From contig JAGCFX010000059.1 of assembly GCA_017649925.1 (NCBI GenBank), positions 1 through 50,056 of the forward strand: a DNA stretch of 50,056 nucleotides, read 5' to 3'. The position numbers were made by a program, and so were the translations under genes. Positions 16,016 to 24,785 of this stretch are shown in pieces. Position 1 is the first letter of the stretch. Each line of letters begins with the position of its first letter. Origin of the DNA: Paludibacteraceae bacterium (GTDB taxonomy: Bacteria; Bacteroidota; Bacteroidia; Bacteroidales; Paludibacteraceae). The notes under the pieces are model-generated. The model saw nothing but the letters and a program-made list of their open reading frames with translations. It did not search any database and was not told where the DNA came from.

Positions 16016-17231
16016 TAAATTTATAGGATTGTTTGCGGCGTTGCTGCTGAGTGTGGTACTGAGTGCACAGAATATGACCAGTTCGCCTTACTCGCGTTAC
16101 GCTTACGGTGATATGAACGAGAATGTGCCGGCAGGTTACCGCGCCATGGGAGGTGTAGGTTTCGGTATGCGAAGTAATCGCGCCATCAACCCCGCGCAGC
16201 CGGCGTCTTATACCTCGGGCGACTCACTGACGTTTATGTTCGATGTGGCGGCAAGTGCTTGCTGGAGTCATTATAGGGACGCCGGCGGCGTGAAGAACAA
16301 AGCCAACGGAAACTTGGAATATGTGACGATGCAATTCCCGCTGTATAAGCGCTGGATCGCTATGTCGGTGGGTTTGCTGCCCTATAGTTCGGTGGGCTAC
16401 AGTATTGCTCTTTCGGATTCCACCGCCGGTGGCGATTATCATTATACGAAAAACTATGAAGGCGACGGAAACATCAGCCAGGTGTACGGCGGTCTGAGTT
16501 TCAATATCATGAACTGGGTAGCCCTCGGCGCGAACATCTATTATATGTGGGGCGACTTGAGCCGTTTGCGTACGCTCTCGTTCACGGAGACTGGCCTGAA
16601 CCCGACGATACAGGATGAGATCCTGAGCGTGAGTGACATCCGTCTGCGTTACGGCGCACAGTTCTTCCATACGTTCGGCGACCACTCCTTCAGCGTCGGC
16701 GCGATTTTTGAGAACAAGATGAAACTCAACAGCGAGTTCATACTGATAGAAACCCAGACGGAGGACTCCATTCCTATCTTCAAAGACGGCTGGGATCTGC
16801 CGATGGTGTGGGGCGTTGGTGCCAGCTATACCTGGGCCAACAGGCTGACGATTGGGTTTGATTATGAGCGGCAGTATATGGCTTCCGCAATGTACAACGG
16901 TCTGCCGGGGTACATGAGCGGCTTGCAAGATAGAAGTCGTATTGCGGCGGGTGTGGAATACCGTCATAATCCGCAAGGACGTAAGTACGCCGAGCGAATG
17001 ATTTGGCGCGCAGGTATAAGCGTGCAAGATGAATATCTGGTGTCTATCGGCGCCAAGAAAATAACCGCCAGCGTTGGTATCGGTTTCCCGCTGTGGACCA
17101 TCGGAACGGTGATCAACACCACCATCGAATATACCCATCGCGGTACCCGCGCGGGACTGGAAGATAACGGACTCCGTTTCACGATTGGTGCTTCCATCGC
17201 AGAGAACTGGTTCTTCAAACGGAAACTGTAG
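16005..17231 (+). CDS. Outer-membrane beta-barrel protein
   Basis: 408 residues with a signal peptide (KIDKFIGLFAALLLSVVLSAQ) whose first residues can only be reached from the TTG at 16005; the next Met lies beyond the cleavage site, so TTG is the chosen start. The mature protein begins NMTSSPYSRYAYGDMNEN and shows many alternating amphipathic strands, with GMRSNRAINPAQPASYTSGD near residue 55, reminiscent of FadL/OmpP1-type Bacteroidota barrels. It ends EDNGLRFTIGASIAENWFFKRKL. I recall a protein of this kind next to coaX, a TPR protein and lptC in other Bacteroidales. Function unknown; an envelope role is likely. Confidence 0.75.
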   Translation: MKIDKFIGLFAALLLSVVLSAQNMTSSPYSRYAYGDMNENVPAGYRAMGGVGFGMRSNRAINPAQPASYTSGDSLTFMFDVAASACWSHYRDAGGVKNKANGNLEYVTMQFPLYKRWIAMSVGLLPYSSVGYSIALSDSTAGGDYHYTKNYEGDGNISQVYGGLSFNIMNWVALGANIYYMWGDLSRLRTLSFTETGLNPTIQDEILSVSDIRLRYGAQFFHTFGDHSFSVGAIFENKMKLNSEFILIETQTEDSIPIFKDGWDLPMVWGVGASYTWANRLTIGFDYERQYMASAMYNGLPGYMSGLQDRSRIAAGVEYRHNPQGRKYAERMIWRAGISVQDEYLVSIGAKKITASVGIGFPLWTIGTVINTTIEYTHRGTRAGLEDNGLRFTIGASIAENWFFKRKL

Positions 17232-17323
17232 TTTGGCACGGTTATTGAAAGAGTAGGGATGTGGGACCGTCCTACGGACCGTTAGAAAAGAGATTTTTAT
17301 TAACAACTTAAAAACATACGATT

Positions 17324-18742
17324 ATGAAATTCAAAGCATTAGTAGCGTTAGCGCTTGTAGTAGCCGTTCCGGCATTGGCTTGCGCTAAGAAACCGAAAAA
17401 AGTAGAAGAGGCTGTGCCTGCACAGGCAGCTGCTCTTGTAGTTGAGGAAGAAGACCCGGTTATTACCGAGGAGTGTATCATGAACGTGTCGCTCTTCCAT
17501 GAGTCAGTGAAGAACAAACTGTATGCCGATGCGTACGAGCCTTGGTGGGAAGTATATACTACTTGCCCGAACGCCAACAAGTCGATTTATACCGACGGCG
17601 CGAAGATTGTTGAGGCGTTGTTCCAGGCGGCAAGTGACCCTGCAGAGAAAGAGCGTTTGGCTAAACTGGCAGTGGAGATGCAAGACAAACGCATCCGTTT
17701 CTTCGGTAACGATCCTAAATATCCGAAAGATTATATCTTGGGTGAAAAGGGTTTGGCTTATGTGGATTTCTACGGAGAGGCCAAATATACCGAGGCCCGC
17801 GAGTGCTTACACCAGTCGGTAGCAGCCATGGGTTCAAAGAGCAAAGTGATGGTGCTCGTGAAACTGGTGGACGTTTCCTATGCGCTCTACAAGCAAGATC
17901 CGAACGGTCGTGCTGAGCAGTTCATCGCAGACTACGAGTTGGCAAGCAATGCCCTTGGCGAGCAGGCTGCCGATAGCAGCAACAAGAATGCGGAGATCGC
18001 TGCCAAGCAGAAAGATTATGTAGATAACATCTTTGCTATCTCGGGTGCTGCTGATTGCGCTAAACTCGACGAGATCTACGCTGCTGTAGTACGTGACAAC
18101 CTGAATAACCTTGACATGCTGCAGAAGATTGCCAAACTGTACAAACGCGTACGCTGTACGGAGAGTGATGTTTATTTCGCAGCATGCGAGGCGGCACATA
18201 AACTGCAACCGACCCAAGAGTCCGCAGCCGGATGCGCTTCCATGGCTGCGAAGAAGGGCGATTACGAGCAGGCAATCGAGTATTATGACCAGGCAATCAA
18301 ACTGGCGATGGTAGAAGATGCAATGGAGGATGTTGCTGATTATCAGTACAATGCTGCATTCTATTGCTATAACAACCTGAAGAAATATCCGGAAGCTCGT
18401 AAGTACGCACTGGGTTCGATTGGTACGTTGAGTAGCCTTGGCATCAGCAAAGGACAAGGTCGTTGCTATATCATCATCGGTCTGTGTTATGCAGCCAGCC
18501 ATCCGTATGGCAGCGATGCTAAAGGTGCTATCTTGAATAAGACTGTTTTCTGGGCTGCTGTTGATAAGTTCCAGAAAGCAAAACAAGTGGACCCGGTTGT
18601 AGAAGTGCAAGCTGCAGAGTTAATTCGTCAATACAGCAAGTACTTCCCGACCAAAGAGGAGCGTTTCGACCTGCCGAATGAATTCTCAGGTTCTACGTTC
18701 TATGTAGGAGGTTGGATTGGTGAAACGACCGCTATTCGATAA
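17324..18742 (+). CDS. Exported tetratricopeptide-repeat protein
   Basis: 472 residues. Signal peptide MKFKALVALALVVAVPALACA, possibly with a lipid-anchored Cys in PALAC. The body is helical with TPR-like pairs; the clearest is KKGDYEQAIEYYDQAIKLAM (about residues 310-330), and others are seen near 140-165 and 345-375. The C-terminal part contains KYFPTKEERFDLPNEF and ends FYVGGWIGETTAIR. It follows the beta-barrel gene after a 92-bp spacer holding only a weak hairpin (around 17265-17281) and no promoter I can recognise. The last 23 bp overlap lptC. Probably a periplasmic or outer-membrane scaffold. Confidence 0.8.
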   Translation: MKFKALVALALVVAVPALACAKKPKKVEEAVPAQAAALVVEEEDPVITEECIMNVSLFHESVKNKLYADAYEPWWEVYTTCPNANKSIYTDGAKIVEALFQAASDPAEKERLAKLAVEMQDKRIRFFGNDPKYPKDYILGEKGLAYVDFYGEAKYTEARECLHQSVAAMGSKSKVMVLVKLVDVSYALYKQDPNGRAEQFIADYELASNALGEQAADSSNKNAEIAAKQKDYVDNIFAISGAADCAKLDEIYAAVVRDNLNNLDMLQKIAKLYKRVRCTESDVYFAACEAAHKLQPTQESAAGCASMAAKKGDYEQAIEYYDQAIKLAMVEDAMEDVADYQYNAAFYCYNNLKKYPEARKYALGSIGTLSSLGISKGQGRCYIIIGLCYAASHPYGSDAKGAILNKTVFWAAVDKFQKAKQVDPVVEVQAAELIRQYSKYFPTKEERFDLPNEFSGSTFYVGGWIGETTAIR

Positions 18743-19346
18743 TAGTATCATAGCGAGTGCCCTCGTGGTGCTCGCTATACTTTTCGCTGCTTGCGACAGA
18801 GATAGCGTGCAGCAGAGTAAGGAGACGTTACCGCGGGAACAGATTCCTGCGCTGGTCACCGACTCTGTTACTACGCTCATCTCCGATTCCGGCATTACGC
18901 GTTATCGAATAGAGGCACCGCAGTGGCTGGTTTTTGACAAGACCACGCCGCCGCATCAAGAGTTCCCGACAGGTATATACCTCGAGCAGTTTGACGAGGA
19001 CTTGAGTGTACAGGCTTCGTTGAAGGCTGATTATGCCTATTATGACGAGGAGGCTCAGATCTGGACGCTGAAGGGAAATGTACACGCACTCAATCGCAAA
19101 GGCGAGCAGTTCGATACTCCTGAACTGCATTGGAATCAAAAGGAACATCGAGTCTATTCGGATGAGTTCATTCATATCACGCGAGAGAAGAGCATCATCG
19201 ATGGCGTGGGCTTTGAGTCTAACGAAGATATGAGCAAATATACCATTCTTCATCCTACCGGCGTATTCCCGATTGATGATGAAGAGAAGTCGGAAGCGCC
19301 GGCAGAACAACAAACAATCACAGAACAACATGTTATTAGCCAATAA
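18720..19346 (+). CDS. lptC: LPS export protein LptC
   Basis: LptC is the bitopic inner-membrane protein that receives lipopolysaccharide from LptB2FG and passes it to LptA. About 208 residues. The N-terminus has a hydrophobic segment (IIASALVVLAILFAAC) that also looks like a lipobox, as is common in Bacteroidota LptC. The beta-jellyroll follows: ITRYRIEAPQWLVFD, ADYAYYDEEAQIWTLKGNVHA, NRKGEQFDTPELHWN, DEFIHITREKSIIDGVGFES. No ATG precedes the hydrophobic segment, so the start is GTG at 18720 or TTG at 18717, inside the end of the TPR gene. The stop overlaps fabG by 17 bp. The acidic tail is longer than usual. Confidence 0.87.
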   Translation: MKRPLFDNSIIASALVVLAILFAACDRDSVQQSKETLPREQIPALVTDSVTTLISDSGITRYRIEAPQWLVFDKTTPPHQEFPTGIYLEQFDEDLSVQASLKADYAYYDEEAQIWTLKGNVHALNRKGEQFDTPELHWNQKEHRVYSDEFIHITREKSIIDGVGFESNEDMSKYTILHPTGVFPIDDEEKSEAPAEQQTITEQHVISQ

Positions 19347-20070
19347 AACAGCCTTGATCACGGGCGCTGCCCGTGGAATAGGTAAGCAGATAGCTCTCGC
19401 CTACGCGCGCGAGGGCGCAAACATTGCCTTTACGGATTTGGAGCTCAACGAACAGGCGATCGCTACGCGCGATGAAATCGCGGCACTCGGTGTCAAAGTA
19501 CAGTTCTATGCAAGCAATGCAGCAGATTTCGAGGCGGCGCATAAGGTAGTGGAACAGGTAGTGGCGGACTTTGGGCAACTCGATGTCCTTGTTAACAACG
19601 CGGGCATCACGCGCGACACTTTGCTCATGCGAATGACTGAGCAGCAATGGGATCAGGTGATACAAGTAAACCTCAAGTCGGCTTTTAACTTCACACATGC
19701 TGTGACGCCCGTCATGATGCGGCAACGCAGCGGCTCCATCATCTCGCTCAGTTCGGTTGTCGGCATCAACGGCAATGCCGGTCAAGCCAACTATGCGGCA
19801 TCGAAAGCCGGCATCATCGCGTTGACGAAGTCGGTGGCCAAAGAACTGGGAGGCAGAGGTGTTCGCGCGAACGCTATTGCCCCTGGGTTTATCATGACGG
19901 ACATGACTAAGGCTTTACCTGAAGAGACGCTCAAATCGTTTGTCTCAATGATCCCGATGCGCCGCGGCGGAGATCCCGAGGAGGTGGCGAAAGTAGCACT
20001 TTTCCTCGCCTCAGACCTTGCATCCTATGTCTCTGGACAAGTGATACAAGTGAACGGAGCCATGGCATAA
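19330..20070 (+). CDS. fabG: 3-oxoacyl-ACP reductase
   Basis: Short-chain dehydrogenase, 246 residues, predicted FabG, which reduces 3-oxoacyl-ACP with NADPH in fatty acid elongation. Start at MLLANKTALITG; a longer frame exists upstream but lies within lptC. Motifs: cofactor loop TGAARGIG (11-18), NNAG, and the catalytic Ser in LSSVVG with YAASK (Tyr near 152, Lys near 156), followed by NAIAPGFIMTDMT. The high similarity to the FabG pattern makes this likely, but SDR enzymes are numerous and another 3-oxo substrate is possible. It sits between lptC and murC, overlapping lptC by 17 bp and 12 bp ahead of murC. Confidence 0.88.
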   Translation: MLLANKTALITGAARGIGKQIALAYAREGANIAFTDLELNEQAIATRDEIAALGVKVQFYASNAADFEAAHKVVEQVVADFGQLDVLVNNAGITRDTLLMRMTEQQWDQVIQVNLKSAFNFTHAVTPVMMRQRSGSIISLSSVVGINGNAGQANYAASKAGIIALTKSVAKELGGRGVRANAIAPGFIMTDMTKALPEETLKSFVSMIPMRRGGDPEEVAKVALFLASDLASYVSGQVIQVNGAMA

Positions 20071-20082
20071 AACAAAGAACGA

Positions 20083-21477
20083 ATGGCAATTCAAACAAAT
20101 ATAAACAATCTCTTTTTCCTCGGTATCGGCGGCATCGGAATGAGCGCTCTTGCGCGTTATTTTCACCATTTCGGTTATAGCGTGGCGGGTTATGACCGCA
20201 CGCCGTCGGACTTGACGCACGAGCTGGAAGCAGAGGGAATAACAATCGTTTATGGAGACGATGATTTGCAATTTGAAGATTGCCAATTGCAGATTTTTAA
20301 GGCGGACACGTTAGTCGTTCGCACGCCTGCCGTGCCGGAGAACAATGCTATCTACACCTATCTGCGTGAGCAGGGTTTTGACATCCGCAAACGCGCCGAG
20401 GTGCTGGGTATGGTGACGCGTCAAAAGAAAGCACTCTGCGTTGCCGGCACACACGGTAAGACCACCACCAGCACGATGATAGCACACCTGTTGAATGGAC
20501 CGGCTACCAATGGTGTTAACGCTTTCCTCGGTGGCATCAGCATGAACTATCATACTAACCTGCTGCTGAGCAAAGAGAGCGAGTATGTGGTGGTCGAGGC
20601 CGATGAGTACGACCGCTCGTTCCATCACCTCACGCCTTATATCTCCGTTGTCACCGCCGTGGACGCCGACCATCTGGATATCTACGGCACGGCGGAAGCG
20701 TACCGCAAGGCTTTTGCGCATTACACGAGCCTCATCACGCACGCACTGGTAATGAAGCATGGTATCGCATTACAGCCGCGCCTCCAGCCGGGCGTGAAGT
20801 GTTATACCTATGGAGTAGAGGACGAGCAGCCGGATTTCTATGCGACGAATATTCGCGTGGCGGAAGGACAGATCATCTTTGACTTCCATACGCCGAACGA
20901 GACGGTGCACGACTTACAACTCGGCGTGCCTGTGTGGGTGAACATCGAGAATACCGTCGCAGCCATGGCGGTGGCGTGGCTCGTGGAGAGCCAAGAGTCA
21001 GGAGTCAAGAGTCAGGAGTTGAAAGAGCGCATAGCATCGTTCAAAGGTGTCTGGCGGCGGTTTAATATCCACGTCAACACGCCGCATGTGGCGTATATTG
21101 ACGATTATGCCCACCATCCGCAGGAGATAGCCACTGCCATTGATTCAATACGTAAGTTATACCCCGACCGCAAGTTGATTGGCGTCTTCCAGCCGCACCT
21201 ATACACCCGTACGCGCGACTTTGCTGACGGTTTCCGTAAGGTGCTCGCAACGCTCGATGAGACAATTCTGTTGCCTATTTATCCGGCCCGCGAACAGCCT
21301 ATCCCCGGTGTGACCAGTGAGATGCTTGGCGGACAGGTGGTGCAGAAAGCGGACCTTGTCGCGGAATTGAAACGGCGTGCAGCGGCAAGCAAAGAGCCGT
21401 TGGTTATTTTGACCGTCGGCGCAGGCGACGTCGACCGCCTTGTGCCCGACATAACGAAAGCATTGGAGAATGAGTAA
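20083..21477 (+). CDS. murC: UDP-N-acetylmuramate-L-alanine ligase
   Basis: MurC adds L-alanine to UDP-MurNAc with ATP in the cytoplasm, the first peptide-forming step of peptidoglycan synthesis. 464 residues. N-terminal Rossmann loop LGIGGIGMSALARYF, the ATP loop CVAGTHGKTTTSTM (about 122-135), EADEYDRSF and DADHLDIYG in the central domain, and the C-terminal FKGVWRRF, DDYAHHPQEI and QPHLYTRTRDF. MurC rather than Mpl because of these motifs and the ftsQ-ftsA-ftsZ neighbours. Oddity: two heptanucleotide arrays lie in the coding sequence, giving DDLQFEDCQLQIF near residue 60-72 and SQESGVKSQELKE near 303-315, both in loops between conserved motifs. Overlaps ftsQ by 8 bp. Confidence 0.95.
   Translation: MAIQTNINNLFFLGIGGIGMSALARYFHHFGYSVAGYDRTPSDLTHELEAEGITIVYGDDDLQFEDCQLQIFKADTLVVRTPAVPENNAIYTYLREQGFDIRKRAEVLGMVTRQKKALCVAGTHGKTTTSTMIAHLLNGPATNGVNAFLGGISMNYHTNLLLSKESEYVVVEADEYDRSFHHLTPYISVVTAVDADHLDIYGTAEAYRKAFAHYTSLITHALVMKHGIALQPRLQPGVKCYTYGVEDEQPDFYATNIRVAEGQIIFDFHTPNETVHDLQLGVPVWVNIENTVAAMAVAWLVESQESGVKSQELKERIASFKGVWRRFNIHVNTPHVAYIDDYAHHPQEIATAIDSIRKLYPDRKLIGVFQPHLYTRTRDFADGFRKVLATLDETILLPIYPAREQPIPGVTSEMLGGQVVQKADLVAELKRRAAASKEPLVILTVGAGDVDRLVPDITKALENE
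20263..20297 (+). repeat. Degenerate 7-bp array inside murC (N-terminal domain)
   Basis: Five units: GATTTGC, AATTTGA, AGATTGC, CAATTGC, AGATTTT. It replaces or extends a variable loop of the Rossmann domain without breaking the frame. Confidence 0.6.
20993..21020 (+). repeat. 7-bp array inside murC (central/C-terminal domain boundary)
   Basis: Four units: AAGAGTC, AGGAGTC, AAGAGTC, AGGAGTT, flanked by weaker units (GAGAGCC and GAAAGAG). The peptide reads SQESGVKSQEL, a seven-residue near-repeat, as expected when a 7-bp period is translated. Confidence 0.85.
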
Positions 21478-22204
21478 GGCAAGGATTATATGGTCATGTG
21501 TAGGCGTCGGTATCACAGCCGCATTGCTGGTAGCCGCTGTGGTGTGGGGATATGAGATGACGCCCACTGCCGCTCCTTGCGCATCGCTTGAATATATTAT
21601 CGAGGACCGCGCCGAGCGGCTGTATTTGGCGGAGAGCGAACTGACGCAGTTGCTCAGAGCCGAAGACCTTTATCCGGTAGGCAAGGCGCAGGACGTCGTT
21701 TCGCTTCATCGTATCGAGACGACCGTTCGCAAGCATCCGATGGTGCGCACGGCCGAGTGTTACATCACCCCGCGTAATGAAGTCAAAGTGCGCCTGACGC
21801 AACGCGTACCACTGCTGCGCGTACAGACTGCCTTAGAGACCTATTTCATCGATACCGACCGGCGCGTGATGCCTGTGCGGGCCAGCGTGAAAGATAGCGT
21901 GCTGCTGGTGACCGGAAACGTAGGAGTGCAGATGGCATCGAAATCGCTGGCGGACTTTGCAGAATGGCTGCAGGACAATGAATACTGGCAACCGCGTGTT
22001 CATCATGTGTCCGTCGCCACGCCGCAGATGGTGTATCTGTACTTGCATCACAGTCCGCGTATTGTGATGGGCAATATGCGCGGCTATGACAGCAAACTCG
22101 CTAAGTTACGTACCTTCCAAGAGTACGGCCAGGAAGCCGTCAAAGACAAGAACTACATAGAATACGACCTGCGCTTTAAAGGGCAGGTGATTGGTAGATT
22201 TTAA
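21470..22204 (+). CDS. ftsQ: Cell division protein FtsQ
   Basis: Bitopic divisome protein that links FtsL/FtsB and the septal synthase FtsWI. 244 residues: short cytoplasmic tail, one membrane helix (about 7-27, IIWSCVGVGITAALLVAAVV), a POTRA-like region (LYPVGKAQDVVSLHRIETTVRKHPMVRTAECYITPRNEVKVRL, in pieces about 66-110) and the FtsQ beta domain with QRVPLLRVQ and YFIDTDRRVMPV. The end QVIGRF is typical of Bacteroidota FtsQ. The start codon lies in the last codons of murC and ftsA follows 22 bp after the stop, so the genes are cotranscribed. Confidence 0.93.
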   Translation: MSKARIIWSCVGVGITAALLVAAVVWGYEMTPTAAPCASLEYIIEDRAERLYLAESELTQLLRAEDLYPVGKAQDVVSLHRIETTVRKHPMVRTAECYITPRNEVKVRLTQRVPLLRVQTALETYFIDTDRRVMPVRASVKDSVLLVTGNVGVQMASKSLADFAEWLQDNEYWQPRVHHVSVATPQMVYLYLHHSPRIVMGNMRGYDSKLAKLRTFQEYGQEAVKDKNYIEYDLRFKGQVIGRF

Positions 22205-22226
22205 ACCATAAACCTTACACAAACAA

Positions 22227-23510
22227 ATGGCAAGAAGACAACAAAAAACAGCGGATTCACTGCCCCTCGTAGCAATTGACCTGGGGAGTGATAGCGTGCG
22301 TGCCATGGCAGCCAGACGCATTGCGCCGGATCTGTTTCAGATCCTCGGTGTGGAAGAGCGTCCGCAGAAATTAGGCAACGTATGCGTAGAGCAAGGTATC
22401 ATCACGCAGTCGAGCAATGCCGGTTATGTGATTGCGGAAGTGCTCAAACTGCTCGCTAATCGCATCGGTGTAGATGAACTGCCGACAGCTTTTCTGTCCC
22501 TTGGCGGACAGTCAATGCAAATCGTAGCGGTGCACTCACGCCGTGACCAGGCACGTAAGAAAGAGATCAGTCAGGCTCTGTTAGATGAGATGGAGCAGGA
22601 GTGCAAAGAGAAAATTGAACTGCGTAACCTCGATGTGGCAGTACTTGGACTCGTGCCGAGTTTCTTTACGTTAGACGGCGTAGAGCAAGACGAAGTGCCC
22701 TCGCCCGAACAACGCGCCGCACTCGTTGAGGCGCATTACATCGCTTTCTACGGCCGCAAAGCCATTGACACCCAACTGCAGAAATCATTCTCGCAGGCAG
22801 GGCGTAGCATTGAGCATGCGTTCGTGCGCCCCGAAGCGCTCTTATCGGCGTTCGCTACCTGTGATGGCAATCATGTGTTGATGAACGGCTGCGCCGTACT
22901 GGACTTTGGCGCACAGACAACGAGTCTTACGGCGTACAAAGGCGGGCAATATCTGCTTAACAAAGTAGTGCCGAAGGGTGGCTACCACATCACGCGCATG
23001 CTCGAGCAGCAAGGACTCAGTTTCACAACGGCTGAAGTGCTCAAGAAAAAATACGGCTGTGCATCGCCGGACTTGGTGACCAAGAATGTGCGGCTGCGCG
23101 TACCGGCTGCGCCGGAGATTGGCGGAGAGATGATCATCGCCTCGCAAGAACTGGCGGAAGCTATCGAATTGAAACTGCAAGAGATTCTCGCGCCGCTCTT
23201 CGAGGAGCTGAAGAAAGTGGAGGCACGTATTCAGACGCTTTATATCACCGGCGGCGGAAGCATGTTGTCCGGTCTGGCGGAGTATATACAGAGCCAGACA
23301 GCGGTACGTGTGCAGTACGGCGCACATAACCTCTTGTTGCATCGCGATACCGACGATAAGTACCTCTCGCCGGAGTACACTTCCCTCGTCGGCACCATCC
23401 TGCTTGGACAGGATTACCGCGATAGTCATAAGAACCAGTTGGTGCGCAAGCCCGGCTTCTTTGACCGTGTCAAAGAGAACACATTAGATATGTTTATTGA
23501 TAGCGAATAA
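22227..23510 (+). CDS. ftsA: Cell division protein FtsA
   Basis: Actin-like ATPase that tethers FtsZ filaments to the membrane and recruits later divisome proteins. 427 residues. Motifs: phosphate-1 LVAIDLGSDSVRAMAA (about 12-27), a 1C-like domain with LPTAFLSLGGQSMQIV, phosphate-2 AVLDFGAQTTSLTAYKGG (about 225-242), the adenosine motif LYITGGGSMLSGL (about 338-350) and a C-terminal segment with FFDRVKENTLDMF that could serve as the membrane-targeting helix. Upstream Lys/Arg-rich residues (MARRQQKT) precede the first motif. Spacing to ftsZ is 15 bp. Confidence 0.94.
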   Translation: MARRQQKTADSLPLVAIDLGSDSVRAMAARRIAPDLFQILGVEERPQKLGNVCVEQGIITQSSNAGYVIAEVLKLLANRIGVDELPTAFLSLGGQSMQIVAVHSRRDQARKKEISQALLDEMEQECKEKIELRNLDVAVLGLVPSFFTLDGVEQDEVPSPEQRAALVEAHYIAFYGRKAIDTQLQKSFSQAGRSIEHAFVRPEALLSAFATCDGNHVLMNGCAVLDFGAQTTSLTAYKGGQYLLNKVVPKGGYHITRMLEQQGLSFTTAEVLKKKYGCASPDLVTKNVRLRVPAAPEIGGEMIIASQELAEAIELKLQEILAPLFEELKKVEARIQTLYITGGGSMLSGLAEYIQSQTAVRVQYGAHNLLLHRDTDDKYLSPEYTSLVGTILLGQDYRDSHKNQLVRKPGFFDRVKENTLDMFIDSE

Positions 23511-23525
23511 TTAACACACAACAAT

Positions 23526-24773
23526 ATGGAAGAAGATTTAATCACACTGCCTTTGGAAGGCTTAACTGAAGACAGTATTATCAAAGTTATCGGTGTCGGT
23601 GGTGGCGGTTGTAACGCCGTGAACTACATGCATCGTCAGGGACTGAAGGACGTTTCGTTCCTCGTATGTAATACCGACCGCCAGGTACTCATCAAGAGTT
23701 CTGTGCCCAGCAAACTGCAATTGGGTCCGGGGTTAGGCGCCGGTGGTGATCCTGAGACCGCACGTCAATATGCCGAAGAGAGCCGTGAGCACATCCGCGA
23801 GGCGCTGAACGACGGCACGCAGATGCTATTCATCACCGCAGGAATGGGAGGTGGAACGGGAACAGGTGCTTCGTCTGTGGTCGCGGAAGTGGCACAGGAG
23901 ATGGGTATTCTTACCGTAGGTATCGTCACTATTCCTTTTGCGTTTGAAGGCAAGAAGAAGATAGAGAAGGCGATGACCGGTGTGGCACGGCTCGCCAAAC
24001 ATGTCGATGCGCTCCTGATCATCAACAATGAGAAACTGAAACAGATTTATCCGGAACTCAACCTCCTCAATGCGTTCAGCAAGTCTGATGATGTGGTGGC
24101 CAACGCGGCGCGTGCCATCGCAGAGATCATCACTGTGCCGGGATATATCAACACCGACTTTGCCGATGTGCGCAACACGCTCCGCAAGGGTGGAGTAGCC
24201 ATCATGAATATCGGTCGTGCTTCCGGCGAACGCCGTATCACGAATGCCATCAACGATGCTCTCAACAGCCCGCTGGTGAACACCAACGACGTTCACGGTG
24301 CAGAGCGTATTTTGCTGCAGTTCTACTGCTCTACAGAGCACGCAATAGTGATGGAGGAGATTGACCAGATCAACGACTTTGTGCAAGAGGTAGGCGACGA
24401 TATCGAAGTACAATGGGGTGCTTCTATCGACGAGACGCTCGGCGAAGAAGTGCGCGTGACGGTTATCGCGACGGGCTACAAAGTGGACGGTCTGCCTTCT
24501 GAGGAAGAAGAGGAAGGAAAGAAGACCATCGCCGAAGCGATTGATGCCAACTATCCGCCGCAGACGCCGAAGCCGATGGAGGATGAGAAAGTGCAACTCA
24601 TTGACTTGAGCGATACGTTGCGCGCAGAAGGCTTTGAACTGCCGCAACAACCGCGTGAGCGTGTGGACTCTGCTTCTGTTGATGACGTAGTTATCACCGT
24701 AGAGGATGAGGCGAAAGTGGAAGAGCCGGAACAGCAGGCTCACCGCCCGTTTGATTGGATTAGAAGAAAATAA
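23526..24773 (+). CDS. ftsZ: Cell division protein FtsZ
   Basis: Tubulin-like GTPase that forms the Z ring. 415 residues. N-terminal IKVIGVGGGGCNAVNYM (about 20-36), the tubulin signature AGMGGGTGTGASSV (about 105-118), the T7 loop in NTDFADVRNTLRKGG and the GTPase C-terminal domain to about residue 320. A variable acidic linker rich in Glu follows, ending in the short conserved tail HRPFDWIRRK, which should bind FtsA. The order murC-ftsQ-ftsA-ftsZ is the tail of the classical dcw cluster, but here murG, ftsW and the earlier genes are replaced upstream by fabG and lptC. Confidence 0.97.
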   Translation: MEEDLITLPLEGLTEDSIIKVIGVGGGGCNAVNYMHRQGLKDVSFLVCNTDRQVLIKSSVPSKLQLGPGLGAGGDPETARQYAEESREHIREALNDGTQMLFITAGMGGGTGTGASSVVAEVAQEMGILTVGIVTIPFAFEGKKKIEKAMTGVARLAKHVDALLIINNEKLKQIYPELNLLNAFSKSDDVVANAARAIAEIITVPGYINTDFADVRNTLRKGGVAIMNIGRASGERRITNAINDALNSPLVNTNDVHGAERILLQFYCSTEHAIVMEEIDQINDFVQEVGDDIEVQWGASIDETLGEEVRVTVIATGYKVDGLPSEEEEEGKKTIAEAIDANYPPQTPKPMEDEKVQLIDLSDTLRAEGFELPQQPRERVDSASVDDVVITVEDEAKVEEPEQQAHRPFDWIRRK

Positions 24774-24785
24774 TACAGTATAGTT

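Noticed and set aside
17265-17281. Small hairpin between the beta-barrel and TPR genes
   Set aside because: Short stem with a mismatch and no T run; not enough for a terminator or regulatory call.
16224-17306. A 360-codon open frame on the minus strand
   Set aside because: It is the antisense of the beta-barrel gene; the plus-strand product has a signal peptide and family-like strands, and the minus frame has no recognisable motif.
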